Assembly: GCA_007449985.2 (NCBI GenBank)
Contig: VIIQ02000005.1
Span: 806,001 to 870,000, forward strand
DNA length: 64,000 nucleotides
Direction: 5' to 3'
Source: Desmodesmus armatus
Lineage: Eukaryota; Chlorophyta; Chlorophyceae; Sphaeropleales; Scenedesmaceae
The position numbers and the translations under genes were made by a program. Below, piece by piece: positions 53,301 through 64,000 of the stretch. The notes beneath the pieces were generated by a model. That model made no database searches, was not told where the DNA came from, and saw only the letters and a program-made list of their open reading frames with translations. Every line of letters begins with the position of its first letter. The stretch's first letter is position 1.

Positions 53301-55599
53301 TTGATTGCAGGGCAACAGCTGAATAGCTCTCACTGCAACACAATTGTCATGTGCTGCTGTACAGAACATCTCGTTTGTGACGCCAGCCTTCCCAGGGTAC
53401 GTCTCCGGCCATGCAACCTTCTCTGCAGCTGCTGCTGAGGTGAGCTGTCAAGTGTGTGTGGGGGGGGGGGGGGGAGGGGCAGTTCACGCATTTCTGAGGT
53501 GGGTCACTGTGCAGATTCAGCAGCTGCTCCACCTGCCAGGTCTCCACCTGCTCGTTGAGTGGTATGGGCGCGGAACTCATGCTGTACCTTAGGAGGGTTG
53601 ACAGGCATGGTGTAAGGATCACAGCCTCGTACGTCTCCGGCCATGCCACCTTCTCTGCAGCTGCTGCTGAGGTGAGCTGTCAAGCGTGTGTGTGTGTGGG
53701 GGGGGTGGATACTTCTCCGGCCATGCCACCTTCTCTGCGGCTGCTGCTGAGATGAGCTGTCACATTGCACACTGTATTGTTGTGCACACTCGTGCCGTCA
53801 CCATATCACAAGGCTGGCCTTCGTCTGAACATGTCCAAGCACGGCCCATGACAATCGTGCAGCTGCCTCTATGGACCGTTGCATTACTGCTTTGCGCTTG
53901 CCACAACATGCAAGGTTGCCGGATGATAGAAAGCAAGAATGCATAGACTCTGCTTCTGGGTTCATCTTGGCGCTTGGCCTTGTGTCTGCAGGCTCTTCGG
54001 CAAATTCGCAGTGGTCAGAACACAACATTTGTCAACCCTGCCTACAATTGCTACAAGGTGAGTGTCAAGTGTGTGTGTAAAGGGGGGGGGGGGACAGTCC
54101 ACCCATGTCTGGGCAGGGTCAGTTTGCAGGTGCAGCAGCTGCTGACTGCAGGGTCTCCACCTGCTCATTCAGTGGTCTGGGCTGGGCACTCCTCCTGTAC
54201 CGTAGAAGGGTTGACAGGCATAATGGATGGATGCCTAATGCGTGTTGGACGACCCATCAATTGGCAATTTGTTGCTTGCTGCCAACATGAACTGGATCAT
54301 GCTATCAGACGCCAGAAGGCTTCAGCCAGGTTGAGCCCAAGGTCCTCTCAAATACCCCCAGCAAGATGAAGTATGTGCCAGGTGTCACTGACAAGGCCAA
54401 CACTGGGCCGAGGAGTACTGGTTACTCCCCAGCAAGGGACGTCGTCATGTGCTGGAAGGTGCGGAGCTGGGTTGGACGCTGTGAACAGTGGGTTTGGTAG
54501 GCCGGCGGTACCAACAGTACACTTTCTGCACGACCGGCAACATACACACTCGATATGCTGCACGTGTGTATCGCACGAATAGCTCAGCACGACGTGCATG
54601 CCTCTAGCCGTGCAAGCCCCCCCGCCCCCCCCCCCCTCCCCCCCCCCCCCCCCCCTCCCCCCCCCCCTCCCCCCCCCCCCCCCAGCCCCCCCCCCCCCCC
54701 CCCCCCCCCGGGGGACCCAAAAGCTGGGTTGGACGCCGTGAACAGTGGGTTTGGTAGGCCGGCGGTACCAACATAGCTGCAGCCCAGATTGCACACCCAG
54801 GTGTGATGTATGGCATTCCATGGTGCATGGGAGGTTCAGCTGAAGCCGGCTATCACAACAACTTTGAGGGAGACAGAAGTCCTATCAGGTTATGTTTGCA
54901 AAGGGTCCCCAGACCTCCTGAGACAACCTGTGGCACAGGTCGCAACCATCAAGTATGGTGCTGCCTGCGGTTTCACATGCAGCCCTCTGCTTGCTTACAC
55001 TATGACGCTGCCTTACTGGGTTGCCTCCAGATCCTCACTAGTGTTGGCTTGCTTCACTGTTGTGCTTTGACCTGGCTGGCCTGCAGACGTATGATGACGC
55101 TGCCAAACAGGCTGCAGACAGCCGCATGTATGGTGGCATCCATATTGACATCGACAACAAGGATGGCATCACCATTGGCAGACGTATCGGTGAGACCGTG
55201 GTGTCTTCACTGGCGATGCTGTCACCAGCAAACTACAAGTCCAAAGGTGAGGCTGACCACCCCATGCAACCTTCTACATCTCAGTCTTTTTGTTTTGGTG
55301 AAGATAGGGCGGGCCCCCACCGGCTGGCCACACACACAACAGCCGAAGCTGCCAGGAGCCCAAGGTCTAGCCTCACACCGACGATGGACGCCAATTGACA
55401 CCCTTCTTACTCAGGAGGTGCCCATTGCCCGAACCAAACTCGCATGGGAGTTGGACCCATACACCCCCTACGTTTACCCATCTCAGTCTGGTTGCAGGCA
55501 TGCTCACCACCACCACATCACGACCAATACCAGCGTTACAGTGACGAACAATCACTACCAATGACTACTGCAAACAACTGTCAGTACTACAGCTGCTAG
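50392..55599 (+). CDS. Vanadium-dependent haloperoxidase/PAP2-like secreted enzyme
   Basis: These enzymes oxidise halides with H2O2, or act as acid phosphatases. The signal peptide MTVANAQFILLLLVTGFLHS suggests export. Exons in phase: about 50553-50738, 50811-50970, 51063-51397, 51541-51582, 51660-52140, 52370-52405, 52718-52730, 52953-53241, 53365-53439, 53992-54057, 54366-54458, 55087-55246 and probably 55415-55599. Family motifs are ASRWAVALLRS with PPAVAKLLGVYSIAVYQAF, AEFWADGPESTTPPGHW across two splices, and KADYMGVRPITGIQ (Lys and Arg of vanadate site one). FPGYVSGHATFSAAAAE is the Ser-Gly-His site and DSRMYGGIHIDIDN the Arg and catalytic His site. All anion-binding residues are present. 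The exon 1/exon 2 join (50460-50555) was not resolved, and the last exon reads sensibly in two frames. Exon 52718-52730 is only 13 nt. Divergent from the lectin-mosaic gene. Confidence 0.88.
53398..53762 (+). repeat. Threefold repeat of the haloperoxidase Ser-Gly-His exon segment
   Basis: Blocks at 53398-53472, 53630-53706 and 53710-53762 are near copies. Each codes Y(V/F)SGHATFSAAAAE followed by the donor region. Block 1 is the in-phase exon; block 2 keeps the GTGAGC donor; block 3 has GATGAGC and so lacks the donor GT. The intron piece at about 53508-53625 also recurs at about 54103-54235. Confidence 0.85.
54465..54772. repeat. 51-bp direct repeat flanking a C-homopolymer tract
   Basis: 54465-54515 and 54722-54772 match at 50 of 51 positions and begin AGCTGGGTTGGACGC. 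Between them is a near-continuous C tract (54617-54709). All lie in one intron of the haloperoxidase gene. Confidence 0.9.
54617..54709. repeat. C-homopolymer tract of about 90 bp
   Basis: Almost only C, with single T, G or AG interruptions. The true length is uncertain because such runs are hard to sequence. The minus strand could form G-quadruplex. Confidence 0.9.
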
Positions 55600-56960
55600 G
55601 ACAGTGTTTTCTGCTGATACACCCTGTTCATCAGATGGGGACGGGGAGCTGGGAGCGAAAAATGAATGGACGCAGCTCGGGGGGCGGGGGGGGGTAGCAA
55701 CCTGGGTCTGGCCTGCCCTGCAGGAAACCGGTGCACAACACAGTGGGAGCGGGGGCGGAGCAAAGAGCACTAATGCCTGGAGTCAGGCTCCCCCACCCCC
55801 CCCCCCACCCCCCGGGGAGCAACTCCATTCTTGTCACAAACGAATAGGTGTTCCAGCTTCAAAAACGCTGCCAGTAGTTCTAGGCAGTACTGCTAGCACT
55901 GTTACAACCACTGACTACTTGTACGGTGGCTGAAAGTTAACGTAACGCTAGCGTTGATGTTTGATTAGAAGCAGTAATAATATCCTTAACTTTAAGTTAA
56001 ATTAACGTTAGCCGCAGGGGACTCCCAGTCTCCCAGACTACCAGCCCGGCGGGAGGCCCATTGTTGGCCCAAACGATTTCGAAACTGTATCTTTGCGCTT
56101 ACTTGGGCTCTGGACAATCTGAGCACAGATTCTGAAGGCCTAAGATGTTGAATTGTCATATTGCATGCGCTTATCACCGTTCGCGCACGTATGCATGCGC
56201 AATTGCCGGTTGACGTCGAGGTGTACAGCAGCAATGGTGCAAGGTGTGCTGGAAACCAACATGGAGGGCTTTGCACGCCCTGACAAAACATATTATATTA
56301 TATTTGTATATTATATTCGTATATTATATTTGTATCAGTGATACCAGCTTGATCTAGTATTTGAATTCCAGATGCTGCCAACAGCAGGTGGACTTGATGC
56401 TGGTTGACAGATGGTCGATGGATAGACACCAAAAGCAGCAGGACGTGCAGCAAAGTGATCCCCGCTTTGAGAACAGAAATAAAAGCGTATATGCAACATA
56501 CAAAGCTGTTGCTTCGCCGTTGCTGTCACAGATTCGAACTGTACTCCCACTGGTCAACCTGGCTCGTGAGGGCCAGGGGCCCTAAAGCAGCAGTAAAAGC
56601 GGGTTAAGGCCGTTGCGCGCCTTGTCGGGACGACTGACGTTTGAATGCATTTTATGAAGCCTTGCGGCGGGTGCGGGATGTCGCCAGGGAAATGCAATAC
56701 GCCTCTCACTTGGACCCTGTGACTGGTCAACCTTTGGGTTGACTTTGAGGCGTCATTATAAGCTTTCCACGCGTAAGAACGGCCAGCGCGCAGCAGCATG
56801 TCGTAACACACTGTCATGTTGACCCCTGGTCGAAGTTTGGCTCCAACTGGCTCAGTGTGGCCAAAATTATTGCAATTCGCATCCAAGGGGTCTTGAGGCC
56901 AAAAAGCCCGGACTAAGCCCGCCCTTACAGGGTTAACTCGCCACCCTAAATTCTTGTGAT
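55600..56960. other. Intergenic region between haloperoxidase and two-domain protein
   Basis: No gene was recognised. It holds a G/C-rich part (55670-55815), an AT microsatellite at 56287-56335 and the upstream region of the next gene. An upstream signal-peptide exon for the next gene was searched for and not found. Confidence 0.4.
56287..56335. repeat. AT-rich tandem repeat
   Basis: Three copies of about 15 bp, TATATTATATTYGTA, lie in tandem. Confidence 0.85.
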
Positions 56961-59023
56961 ATGTTGTCACCTCCGCATGGTGTTTCTGCTGGACTTCCCT
57001 CTCTGTTGAATGCAGAGAATGTGGTAGACCGCAATGACAGGAGGCCTGATGGGTACAGACAACTGAAAACCCCTGAGCAGGTCCTGGTTTGCCCCCCTGG
57101 TACTTTTGTACGGGCCTGGGACCTGAAGTATGACCCAGGAGAGCAGCTGCATGCCATGGGAGCGACATGCAGTGATGGCAGCTTCATCGGCAGTGCAGGC
57201 CTGTACAGCAGAGGCACCAACGTGTCTGTTGTGACAACTACATCTGATGGCTTCTTCGGTATTGACCTCGCGCTGACAAAGATAAGCCGCTCCAACAGAA
57301 CCGAGGTTTTGCTCACAGGGGTAAATTTTTTGGACCGCAATCCAATTATAAATGAGCCATCGCCTTGGTTTGGAGGCCTTGGAGAGTACGCTGAATGGAC
57401 GCAGTGCGGTACAGAGCAGCGCATTGTGGGGCTGGCCACGCGTGACGCCGACCCTAGTGGCAGGCTGGGGCTGTTCATTGTCCTGTGCGGGGCCGCAGAT
57501 GGTGAGTTCGCAGTTGACCATGTGACAGCAATGATCCGCCAGCAGCAGCTGCATGCACTCATGTGTCAGCTGCATTGTCTGCTGTTGCTCACACCTTGTG
57601 TGCCAGCTGCATTGTCTGCTGTTGCCCCCACTGATGCCGGCATGCCTGTCTTGCAAGGTGTAATGGTGTGCTGGTCAAGCTGTGGCCTCTTTTTGTGCCA
57701 CACTGACAACCAAGCACACTCAGTAGCATGTTGACTTGCTGGCTGACATAATGTTGTGGAAACTTGTGCGCTGCTGCCTACTGCCCCTGCGATGCTGCAG
57801 AACAACACGAAGTTGTGCGTGAACCTGCAGTGCCTTCCAATCCTGTTTCAAAGCTTTGGAGCTATGACTACATGTGCCCTCTGGGGACCTACGTCACACG
57901 CTTCTTTGGCAGACAGGGCTTGTATATCAACACCCTCACTGCGCAGTGCTCCAGGACCTGGAACCTTAAGACTGTGGGTGTTCCAGGGTTGGCTGAGGAC
58001 AAGGCAACATATTTCACACACGCGGCCGACGGAGGGTACAGTGGAATCACAGTGAGGAGTGGCAGTGGCAATGCTGACGCAATTTCATTTATTCCTGCTT
58101 CTGGCTCAGCTTCAGAGTATTATGGCAATCAAAACACCGCTGGGGCGGGCACAGCTTGGACCCTGCGGTGCGACGAGGAGAGTAGGGTTGTTGGTTTGGT
58201 GAGTGACGCAGTTGCCTTTTTGCTAGGTGTTGCTGTTGGTCTATCGCAGCCAGCAGCTGCGCACTTTGGCTGCGATCTATGTTCAGCGGTCTGCTGTTCA
58301 TGACATATACCTAGGGTGTCTCAGGGATGGGTCGATCAATCCGTCCGGCATGACAAGTGTCACTTGTTCTATGCCCATTCCTTTTGCAGTGGGGCTGGCA
58401 AGATGCATATGTGGCTTCCATCGGCATCATCTGCAGTCCTGGTAAGCATGGTGGACCTTGATCAATGGGTCAAATAGCATAGGCCAGTTGCCATCAAAGG
58501 GTCTGACAAAACAGTAGTGTGCCAGCCTTCCACCACCCTGCGTAGCAGGCATTGTGTACAATTGGGCGGTTGTCAACAGAATCGCAATGATCAGCCTTGT
58601 AGATTGCAACCAAAATGCTTGTTGTTGATTGCTGCAGGAGAGTTTGACCCACTGCCGGCTTCCGTTCAGCAGCAGCGGAAACTGCGCAACCGTAAGGGGC
58701 CCCTTGTCATCCCTGGACGTGGGATCGTCGCACCGAGTGTTTTTGACGTTGTGCCACTGTCAGTCTTGCCCCTTGCTCCCATCCCAACTCACGTATCGGG
58801 AATGATTGTTGTGCCTCAGCCGCTTGAAGCTGTGGCAAGCAACACTAGCGGCGGAGGGAATGCAAGCAGTAGTCATCTGGCTGCCACCCCTCTAGATACC
58901 CCCAGCGGCGCAGGGAATGCAACCAATAGTCATCTGGCAGCTGCCACCCCTCTAGATGCCCCCAGTCTACAGGAAGCACCAGTGACTGCTGACTATGTGG
59001 CTGCGGACGAAAGCACTGCTTAG
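56961..59023 (+). CDS. Two-domain Cys-containing protein of unrecognised family, probably extracellular
   Basis: Function unknown. Exons 56961-57501, 57801-58198, 58390-58441 and 58638-59023 join in phase to 458 aa. Two related domains are visible. The first, residues about 30-181, has VLVCPPGTFVRAWDLKYD, LHAMGATCSDGS and RIVGLATRD...LFIVLCG. The second, about 200-330, has YMCPLGTYVTRFFGRQG, INTLTAQCS, WTLRCDEESRVVGLV and YVASIGIICSP. The shared pattern CPxGxxV-G-I-LxAxCS-C-VxGL-GxxC looks like an all-beta lectin-type fold (vitelline-membrane-protein-I or jacalin-like prisms are candidates), which cannot be settled here. The tail (332-458) has a doubled N-A-S/T-S-HLAA-TPLD Asn-glycosylation-rich unit. 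The chosen ATG gives no signal peptide, so a 5' exon may be missing. Confidence 0.75.
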
Positions 59024-59983
59024 AGAGGCAGTGTGAAATAGCAAACTATGGCTGCTTGGTTGCAGCTTTGTTGCAAGTTTGCTTGTTCGGGAGCATCCTG
59101 TAGGCGATGTATTGCTGAGCTGATGCGAGGTGTAGGTGTGGAGCCAGCAGTCCATTGATGTGAATTGCTGGGGTATTTGATTGGGCTTCATTGTGTGGAT
59201 ATAAATGTTTGGGATGGCTGCCATGAAGCAAGCTTTGAGGGGGGTCCCATGCATCATGCTTGATGCCAAGGGGGCTGCAAGTGCACAGTGTGACTGGGTA
59301 CTGAGCGCGTCAATTAATTTTCTCTTGCGAGCTCTGTTTTGTGTCCGCTACCGGACAGCACAAGGATTGTGGCCATGGTAATTGGTTGCCCCGAATGTTT
59401 GTGTGGCAGACCCGGCACTGACTGCATTATCTGGCGTAGTGTTAGTGGGTCGACAAGAAAGCCACCATGACTGCGCAAGTAATGCCAGACATGGCACAGA
59501 AATGTACATGTGCGCTGTATCAGCAACCTCTTCCTAGGGATTTGATGCGCCATGTCACGTGTGATGGGCAAGCAAGCAAACTAGTCCAAGTTGGGAGCAC
59601 ACTCAGCTGCAGGTTTACCCTGCTCAGGAGTAACATGCAGCCTGCATGACGACTGGTGGTCCTCATGTAAGACCCAAGGTGGCATCCCCCCCTTGTATAT
59701 GCTGATCCACAAGAAATGCTTGCTGTAACATGTCACCCAACTCAACATGTCATGGTGTGCAGTTGTACCCCAAAACCGCACTAACAAGTCTGCAGACAGG
59801 ATTTACCTTGGCCACACAACATTGGTCCCATGTTGCCGACGCCTTCAAAGTAGTATGTTTGACCTGCAGTAAAATGTTATTTTATCGGAGAGCAGCTACA
59901 GCAGCACTGGCAGTAGTCACTCACTTGACAGTATTGATCCATGAGGGACTGCTGGCTAACTGCACCACGATTAACACTCAGCA

Positions 59984-60110
59984 CTCACTTGCGAGGCTTG
60001 CCGTCGCGGTGCAAGACACTGTAATGTTGGTGGTTGTGGGCACCTGGGTAAATTGCGCTGCACCGCCAGTGCTTGCCACACCGAGGTGAGGGCCACAGGG
60101 CGGTCTGAGG
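59984..60110 (-). pseudogene. Decayed copy of an exon from the beta-repeat protein gene
   Basis: About 125 bp closely resemble 62336-62468, including the CACTCACTTGCGA start that holds the donor site and the FNLVP/TTTN-coding stretch. Frame-breaking differences remove the open frame, and no partner exons lie nearby. It looks like a fragment of a tandem duplication. Confidence 0.65.
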
Positions 60111-60272
60111 ACCACAATGAAAGGGAAGCGGGGCTGAGCTCCCCTGCAGGTACCCCCACGCCTGTTTGCCCACGGTGGTAGATCGAGTGACTACGTCTCC
60201 TACGTGATTACCAATGCCCTGCGGACCTCCTGCACCGACCGTTCTTTTACCTCACCTGCGGTCCTCCCATGG

Positions 60273-60310
60273 GAGTGGGTGGAATATCTTTAAAGATATT
60301 CCACCCACTC
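60273..60310. repeat. 38-bp perfect palindrome
   Basis: Two 19-bp arms meet with no spacer at TTT/AAA; the left arm begins GAGTGGGTGGAATATC. It is symmetric over all 38 bases and breaks at the next pair. It could extrude a cruciform, serve as a dimeric binding site, or be the scar of an inverted duplication. Confidence 0.95.
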
Positions 60311-60842
60311 TTGCTGGCCAAGTATGACTAGTCATTGTGACCTCATGACAGGTGCCAGTCATGTGGCAACATGCAAGACATGCATTTGACATAGCAACAC
60401 CACCAGAAATGCCGCAGGCCTTCTGTCATCTGTAACAACAGTGCCACTCTACGCCCGCAGAACGGCCCTTTGTGCAGTGCCTCTCTACTCTCTCCGAGAG
60501 CGTTGTGCGGCACAACTGCAGCAGTGTGCTTCCATCTACATGATGCCAGCCAACATCAAACGTGGCTGAGTGGCGGCACACACCACAACATAACAAATGT
60601 GATGAAAAGACAAGAAAAGAAGGTACAAAAAGGAAGCAGAAGAAGCGTATGTCTACCACACTGTACGACATATACAGCACCCAAGCTAGGACTGCAGCAG
60701 CCTGGCAAGCTTAAGATGGCTGTGTGTTAGCAGAGGTCAAACGTCCAGCCCAGCCACATTCTGGCAGATAGGCTTGCCTTCAACAGACTAGAATACGTGT
60801 GCTACTAGCATCTGATAGTATTAGCCCCAATCAGTTAACCTG

Positions 60843-62590
60843 CTAAGGCAGGCACTCGCCGTTCACCCGGGCAGCTGTCAGGGTGGCAGGTGCGCTCGGG
60901 ACACTGGCAATCATCCACCTGACATTTGCACAGCTGCATGGCACGGACACCGCCTTTGTTGGCACTGTAGGTGTCAGTATCAGGGTCCCTCCACAGGAGG
61001 CTACAGCAGGAGTGGTGCAGCTGCGAGCGCCCCACCCGGATGCAGCCGAACATCTGTTACTACCTGATGGCAGAGAGCAACCCACATAGAAGTACCGTAC
61101 TGCAACACCGTTTGATACTTCCTGGATGGGCGCTCTGATGGTCACTGTGCTGCGGAAAGTAGAACCAGAGCAGGATATTGGCACGCTGCCTGTGGAAGCA
61201 GACGTGGTGCAGTTGCCATGCATCAGTTGGTACTGCGGGGCCGGGGTTGTGGTGGGCAAACCAGTGTTGACGAAGCCAACAGCAGGGCAGCCGGTGATGG
61301 CGGTCAAACACTGTACACTGCTGCCGACAGTGCCCAAACCTCTTGCATAGGTAGCGGTGCTGACACAGCACCTGCTGCTGACCACAACGGTGCGGGAGGA
61401 GCTGGCATTGCAGGCCGCAGTGCCACTGGAGGCTGTGATGGTCAGGCCAAAGGCTGCTGGGAAGCTGCCGGACAGCCTTGTGCTGACACAGGTGATGACA
61501 GCGCCAGCGTTGCTTGCCACTGCACCACAAAAAACATACAGCAGTGCGTTACAAAGTGAGTTGCTGATACAGCATGTTGCCAAAAACAGAGGGTACACCC
61601 ATGAGGGCGCACGTGCGCACAAAGATGAATGCCAGATCTATCTGGGTGATGCTGGAGAAGATGCCGCGGCTGAGGCCTCTGACACCAACGCCAACAACAC
61701 AACCCTTCCATTCATTCAGCATGCATGCTGAATGACATACAAATGTATGTCAGCCTGCTGGAGCTGGCAGCACCAAATGCAGCTTGGAACCTCCCGGTGC
61801 AGGGGTGCCTTTGTGCACTCATCCATACCTGTGTTGGTCCTCAAGCTGCAAGCAACACCTGTTGTGTTGGTCGTCACGCCAACAGCCAGCACACCCCCAA
61901 GGGAACTGGTGACCGTGTAGGACAGCGTCAGGTTGCGTGTGGCACTGCAAGTGGAGGCATTGGCTGCGCCGCTGATCGCCACAGTGGGGGCTATGAAAGT
62001 GGCGGTGTTGGCAACGTTGGGAGTGCATCCTGCCCTATCGACTGCAGTCAGGGTCAAGCCAAAGCTGGGCCACCCAGTGCTGGGCTGCTGGCAGGTGACT
62101 GTCACCTGAGCAGGTGAGCCTGTACCCACGGCTGGCACAAAGCAGCAGAAACAGAGCGGAGGCACAGACGTATCAGTCATGCACTTCACCAAACCGCCAG
62201 TCAATGAACTGCATCATGCCTGTTAGGGTGCAAGATGCCACCGCAGTCAATAACTCTGTGCAGATGTTCTGTGGTTGGGCTGGCTGATATGCTTCAAGCT
62301 CCTTGCTCCAGGGCTTCCGCCCCGCCTGCACCACTCACTTGCGATGCTTGGGGTTGCGGTGCAAGCCACTGCCAAGTTGGTGGTTGTCGGCACCAGGTTG
62401 AACTGCGCTGCAGCACCAGTGCTTGCCAGTGTGTAGGTGAGGGCCACAGTGGGGTCGGAGGAACACAGCGCAAGTGAAGAGAGGCTGGTGCGTGTGAGGG
62501 TTGCGTTTTGTGAGACGTTGAAGGTGGTGGACAGACTGGCGCTGCCTGCACCACAGCTGCTGCCACCTGCGTTCCCCACGCACGAAGGTG
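60843..62590 (-). CDS. Thr/Ser-rich extracellular beta-repeat protein, 5' end not found
   Basis: Function unknown. Exons 62590-62339, 62131-61829 and 61519-60843 join at phase-1 introns and end at the stop codon near 60843. Each exon codes one or more roughly 100-residue units with paired Cys and alternating hydrophobic Thr/Ser strands: NAGGSSCGAGSASLSTTF, AGCTPNVANTATF with STCSATRNLTLSYTVTS, and AACNASSSRTVVVSSRC. A Cys-rich tail follows (GCSLPSGSNRCS, ARSCTTPAVASCGG). The pattern suggests Ig-like or adhesin-type beta sandwiches in a wall or matrix protein, with N-glycosylation sites (NAT, NLT, NTT). No start codon or signal peptide was found upstream; the gene may extend towards 64000. Confidence 0.7.
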
Positions 62591-64000
62591 CTGCAGATGT
62601 AGCGTGGTATGCTACAGCTGCTGGGACCAGATATGCCAGATTGTGAAGTCCAGGCTGCCACCAGAGAAACGGACAGTTATAAGCGCTTACGTGTGTTTAT
62701 AACGGTCGCACGGGGCCTCACCGCACTGCACCGGTCTGGGTGATGAGCAGCGGTCTCCGGGTACTGTCTTGTCTTGTCTTACGATGGCACCAGCGCGTGC
62801 CTTGGAGTTCTATTTGCAATCTGTGGTCCTATAGGTCACAATTGTGAGGCATATGTGGCGCTGAGGCTCCTCATCAGGCGAGTCACTCCAGTTGGGGTTC
62901 AAGGCCACCAATTGCAATGTGGGGTTCAAGGCGCCTTGCGATTGGTTGCAACCGACAGCTGACCGTCCGACCACAAACAAGCAATCTTCAACGGCTTTTC
63001 AACAGCTCAATGTATAGTTATTGTGTATCAGGTTGCACATTGTTGTACCGCTGACCCTGCCCCTTGCTGTCACAGACTCCAGTTTGTCCATCACGTTGCA
63101 GTCAGTTCAGGTGAAGCGCGTGCAGTGAGGCCATAGGCCTGCACAACGGGTTGTCACAAATGAAAGCGTCAGCGAGACTTCTGCTGACACGTTGAAGCCT
63201 TAGGCACCTGCACCAGTACCAGCACCAGCACCAACACGGTCGATGCCCTCACCCTTACACCCCCCCACTCAGCTCAGCTGCATAACCGACACCATGGATG
63301 CAGCACGTGAGCAGCACACCACACTGCTGGCTGCCAAGGTACTGACTGCATCCCTAGTCACTGCTGACGCTCAACACCACGGACACAGCCACCAGCACAC
63401 CACGACCGTCACTCTCCCCTGCCAGCCCACTGGGGCGGCAGCCCAACCATGTCAATAGGGACTGCACCGCCAACATGTGAGCATGCAGCTTCATGCGCTC
63501 TTGACAGCACACGGCGCGTGCTAACACCCTGAGACACTCGAACGTGGACGGGCTTGGCATGCAGATGACAGCTGGCACTGGCTATCCTGCTATGCAGGCA
63601 ACACCACTTCAAGCATGCTGATGCCATCAGTGACGCTGGATATTACCACAAAAAGTACGCTGCTCTCCCCAAGTGATAAAATGGCAGCCCACACACACCT
63701 TTCCACTCAACACTAGACAAAATGAGAGGAAGTGGCGAGCAGTCCCTCAAAGTTTGCAACACATGCTGCAATGTGACTGCAGTGCACATATGCAAGCAGG
63801 GCTACCATGCATCGAATGATGCATCAATGAACAACAAAACACCCAACTCAACTGCCAGCGTAATTGTTGCTGGTTGCAAGACAGATCACCACCGCAAGAC
63901 ACATCTGCACCATGCCACCTCACGCCACAGCAACAGCAGCCTGTGGTTGCTTGTGTGGGCTACTGTCCAGGCCAGACAAGGCCGGATGCTGCTGTTGCTG
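62591..64000. other. Right end of window, unassigned
   Basis: Probably contains 5' exons or introns of the beta-repeat protein gene, but no exon could be supported. Short open frames on both strands overlap and lack motifs. Confidence 0.35.

Larger units (their letters stand above)
59024..60842. other. Region between two-domain protein and beta-repeat protein
   Basis: No intact gene. It contains a decayed exon copy at 59984-60110 and a 38-bp perfect palindrome at 60273-60310. Confidence 0.5.

Noticed and set aside
56554..57168. 204-codon minus-strand open frame
   Set aside because: It is antisense to exon 1 of the twin-domain protein and has no motif.

Overview
The window is nuclear DNA of a eukaryote, most likely a green alga of the core Chlorophyceae. 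The reasons are genes with many short GT-AG introns, CAG/CTG-rich exons coding Gln, Ala and Ser runs, an octotricopeptide-like organelle repeat protein, a plant-type PEX19, a CDKD-type kinase, an ATXR3/SDG2-type SET methyltransferase and several secreted Cys-rich matrix-like proteins. The species cannot be named from the sequence. Exon borders were read by eye from splice signals and by requiring codon phase to close across every intron. Where they do not close, the entry says so.

Left part (1-30 kb), mostly housekeeping: a plastid-type AIR synthase (PurM, minus, cut by the window edge); PEX19 (plus); an unknown secreted protein here called family member A (plus); a WDR55-like ribosome-biogenesis WD40 protein (minus); a 1,229-aa OPR/FASTK-like helical repeat protein (plus); a CDK7/CDKD kinase (minus, ten exons); and a roughly 1,900-aa ATXR3/SDG2-like histone methyltransferase (plus, about 21 exons). 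Middle (30-40 kb): two gene-poor stretches with a terminal-inverted-repeat element, a 14-bp minisatellite and C-rich tracts, flanking the secreted paralogue B of protein A.

Right part (40-63 kb), a run of predicted extracellular protein genes: a 17-exon mosaic protein (signal peptide, C-type lectin domain, about twelve sushi-like Cys modules, three further Cys modules, an EGF-like tail; minus); a vanadium-haloperoxidase/PAP2-like enzyme with a signal peptide (plus); a two-domain Cys-containing protein of unknown family (plus); and a Thr/Ser-rich beta-repeat protein whose 5' end was not found (minus).

Four gene pairs are divergent and share short upstream regions: PurM/PEX19, WDR55/OPR, CDK7/SDG2 and lectin mosaic/haloperoxidase. 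The last has only 281 bp between start codons and carries a 15-bp perfect inverted repeat. The best candidates for something undescribed are the A/B secreted family, the lectin-sushi mosaic with its haloperoxidase partner, and the triplicated active-site block inside the haloperoxidase gene. No tRNA, rRNA, CRISPR array or bacterial-type feature was seen.
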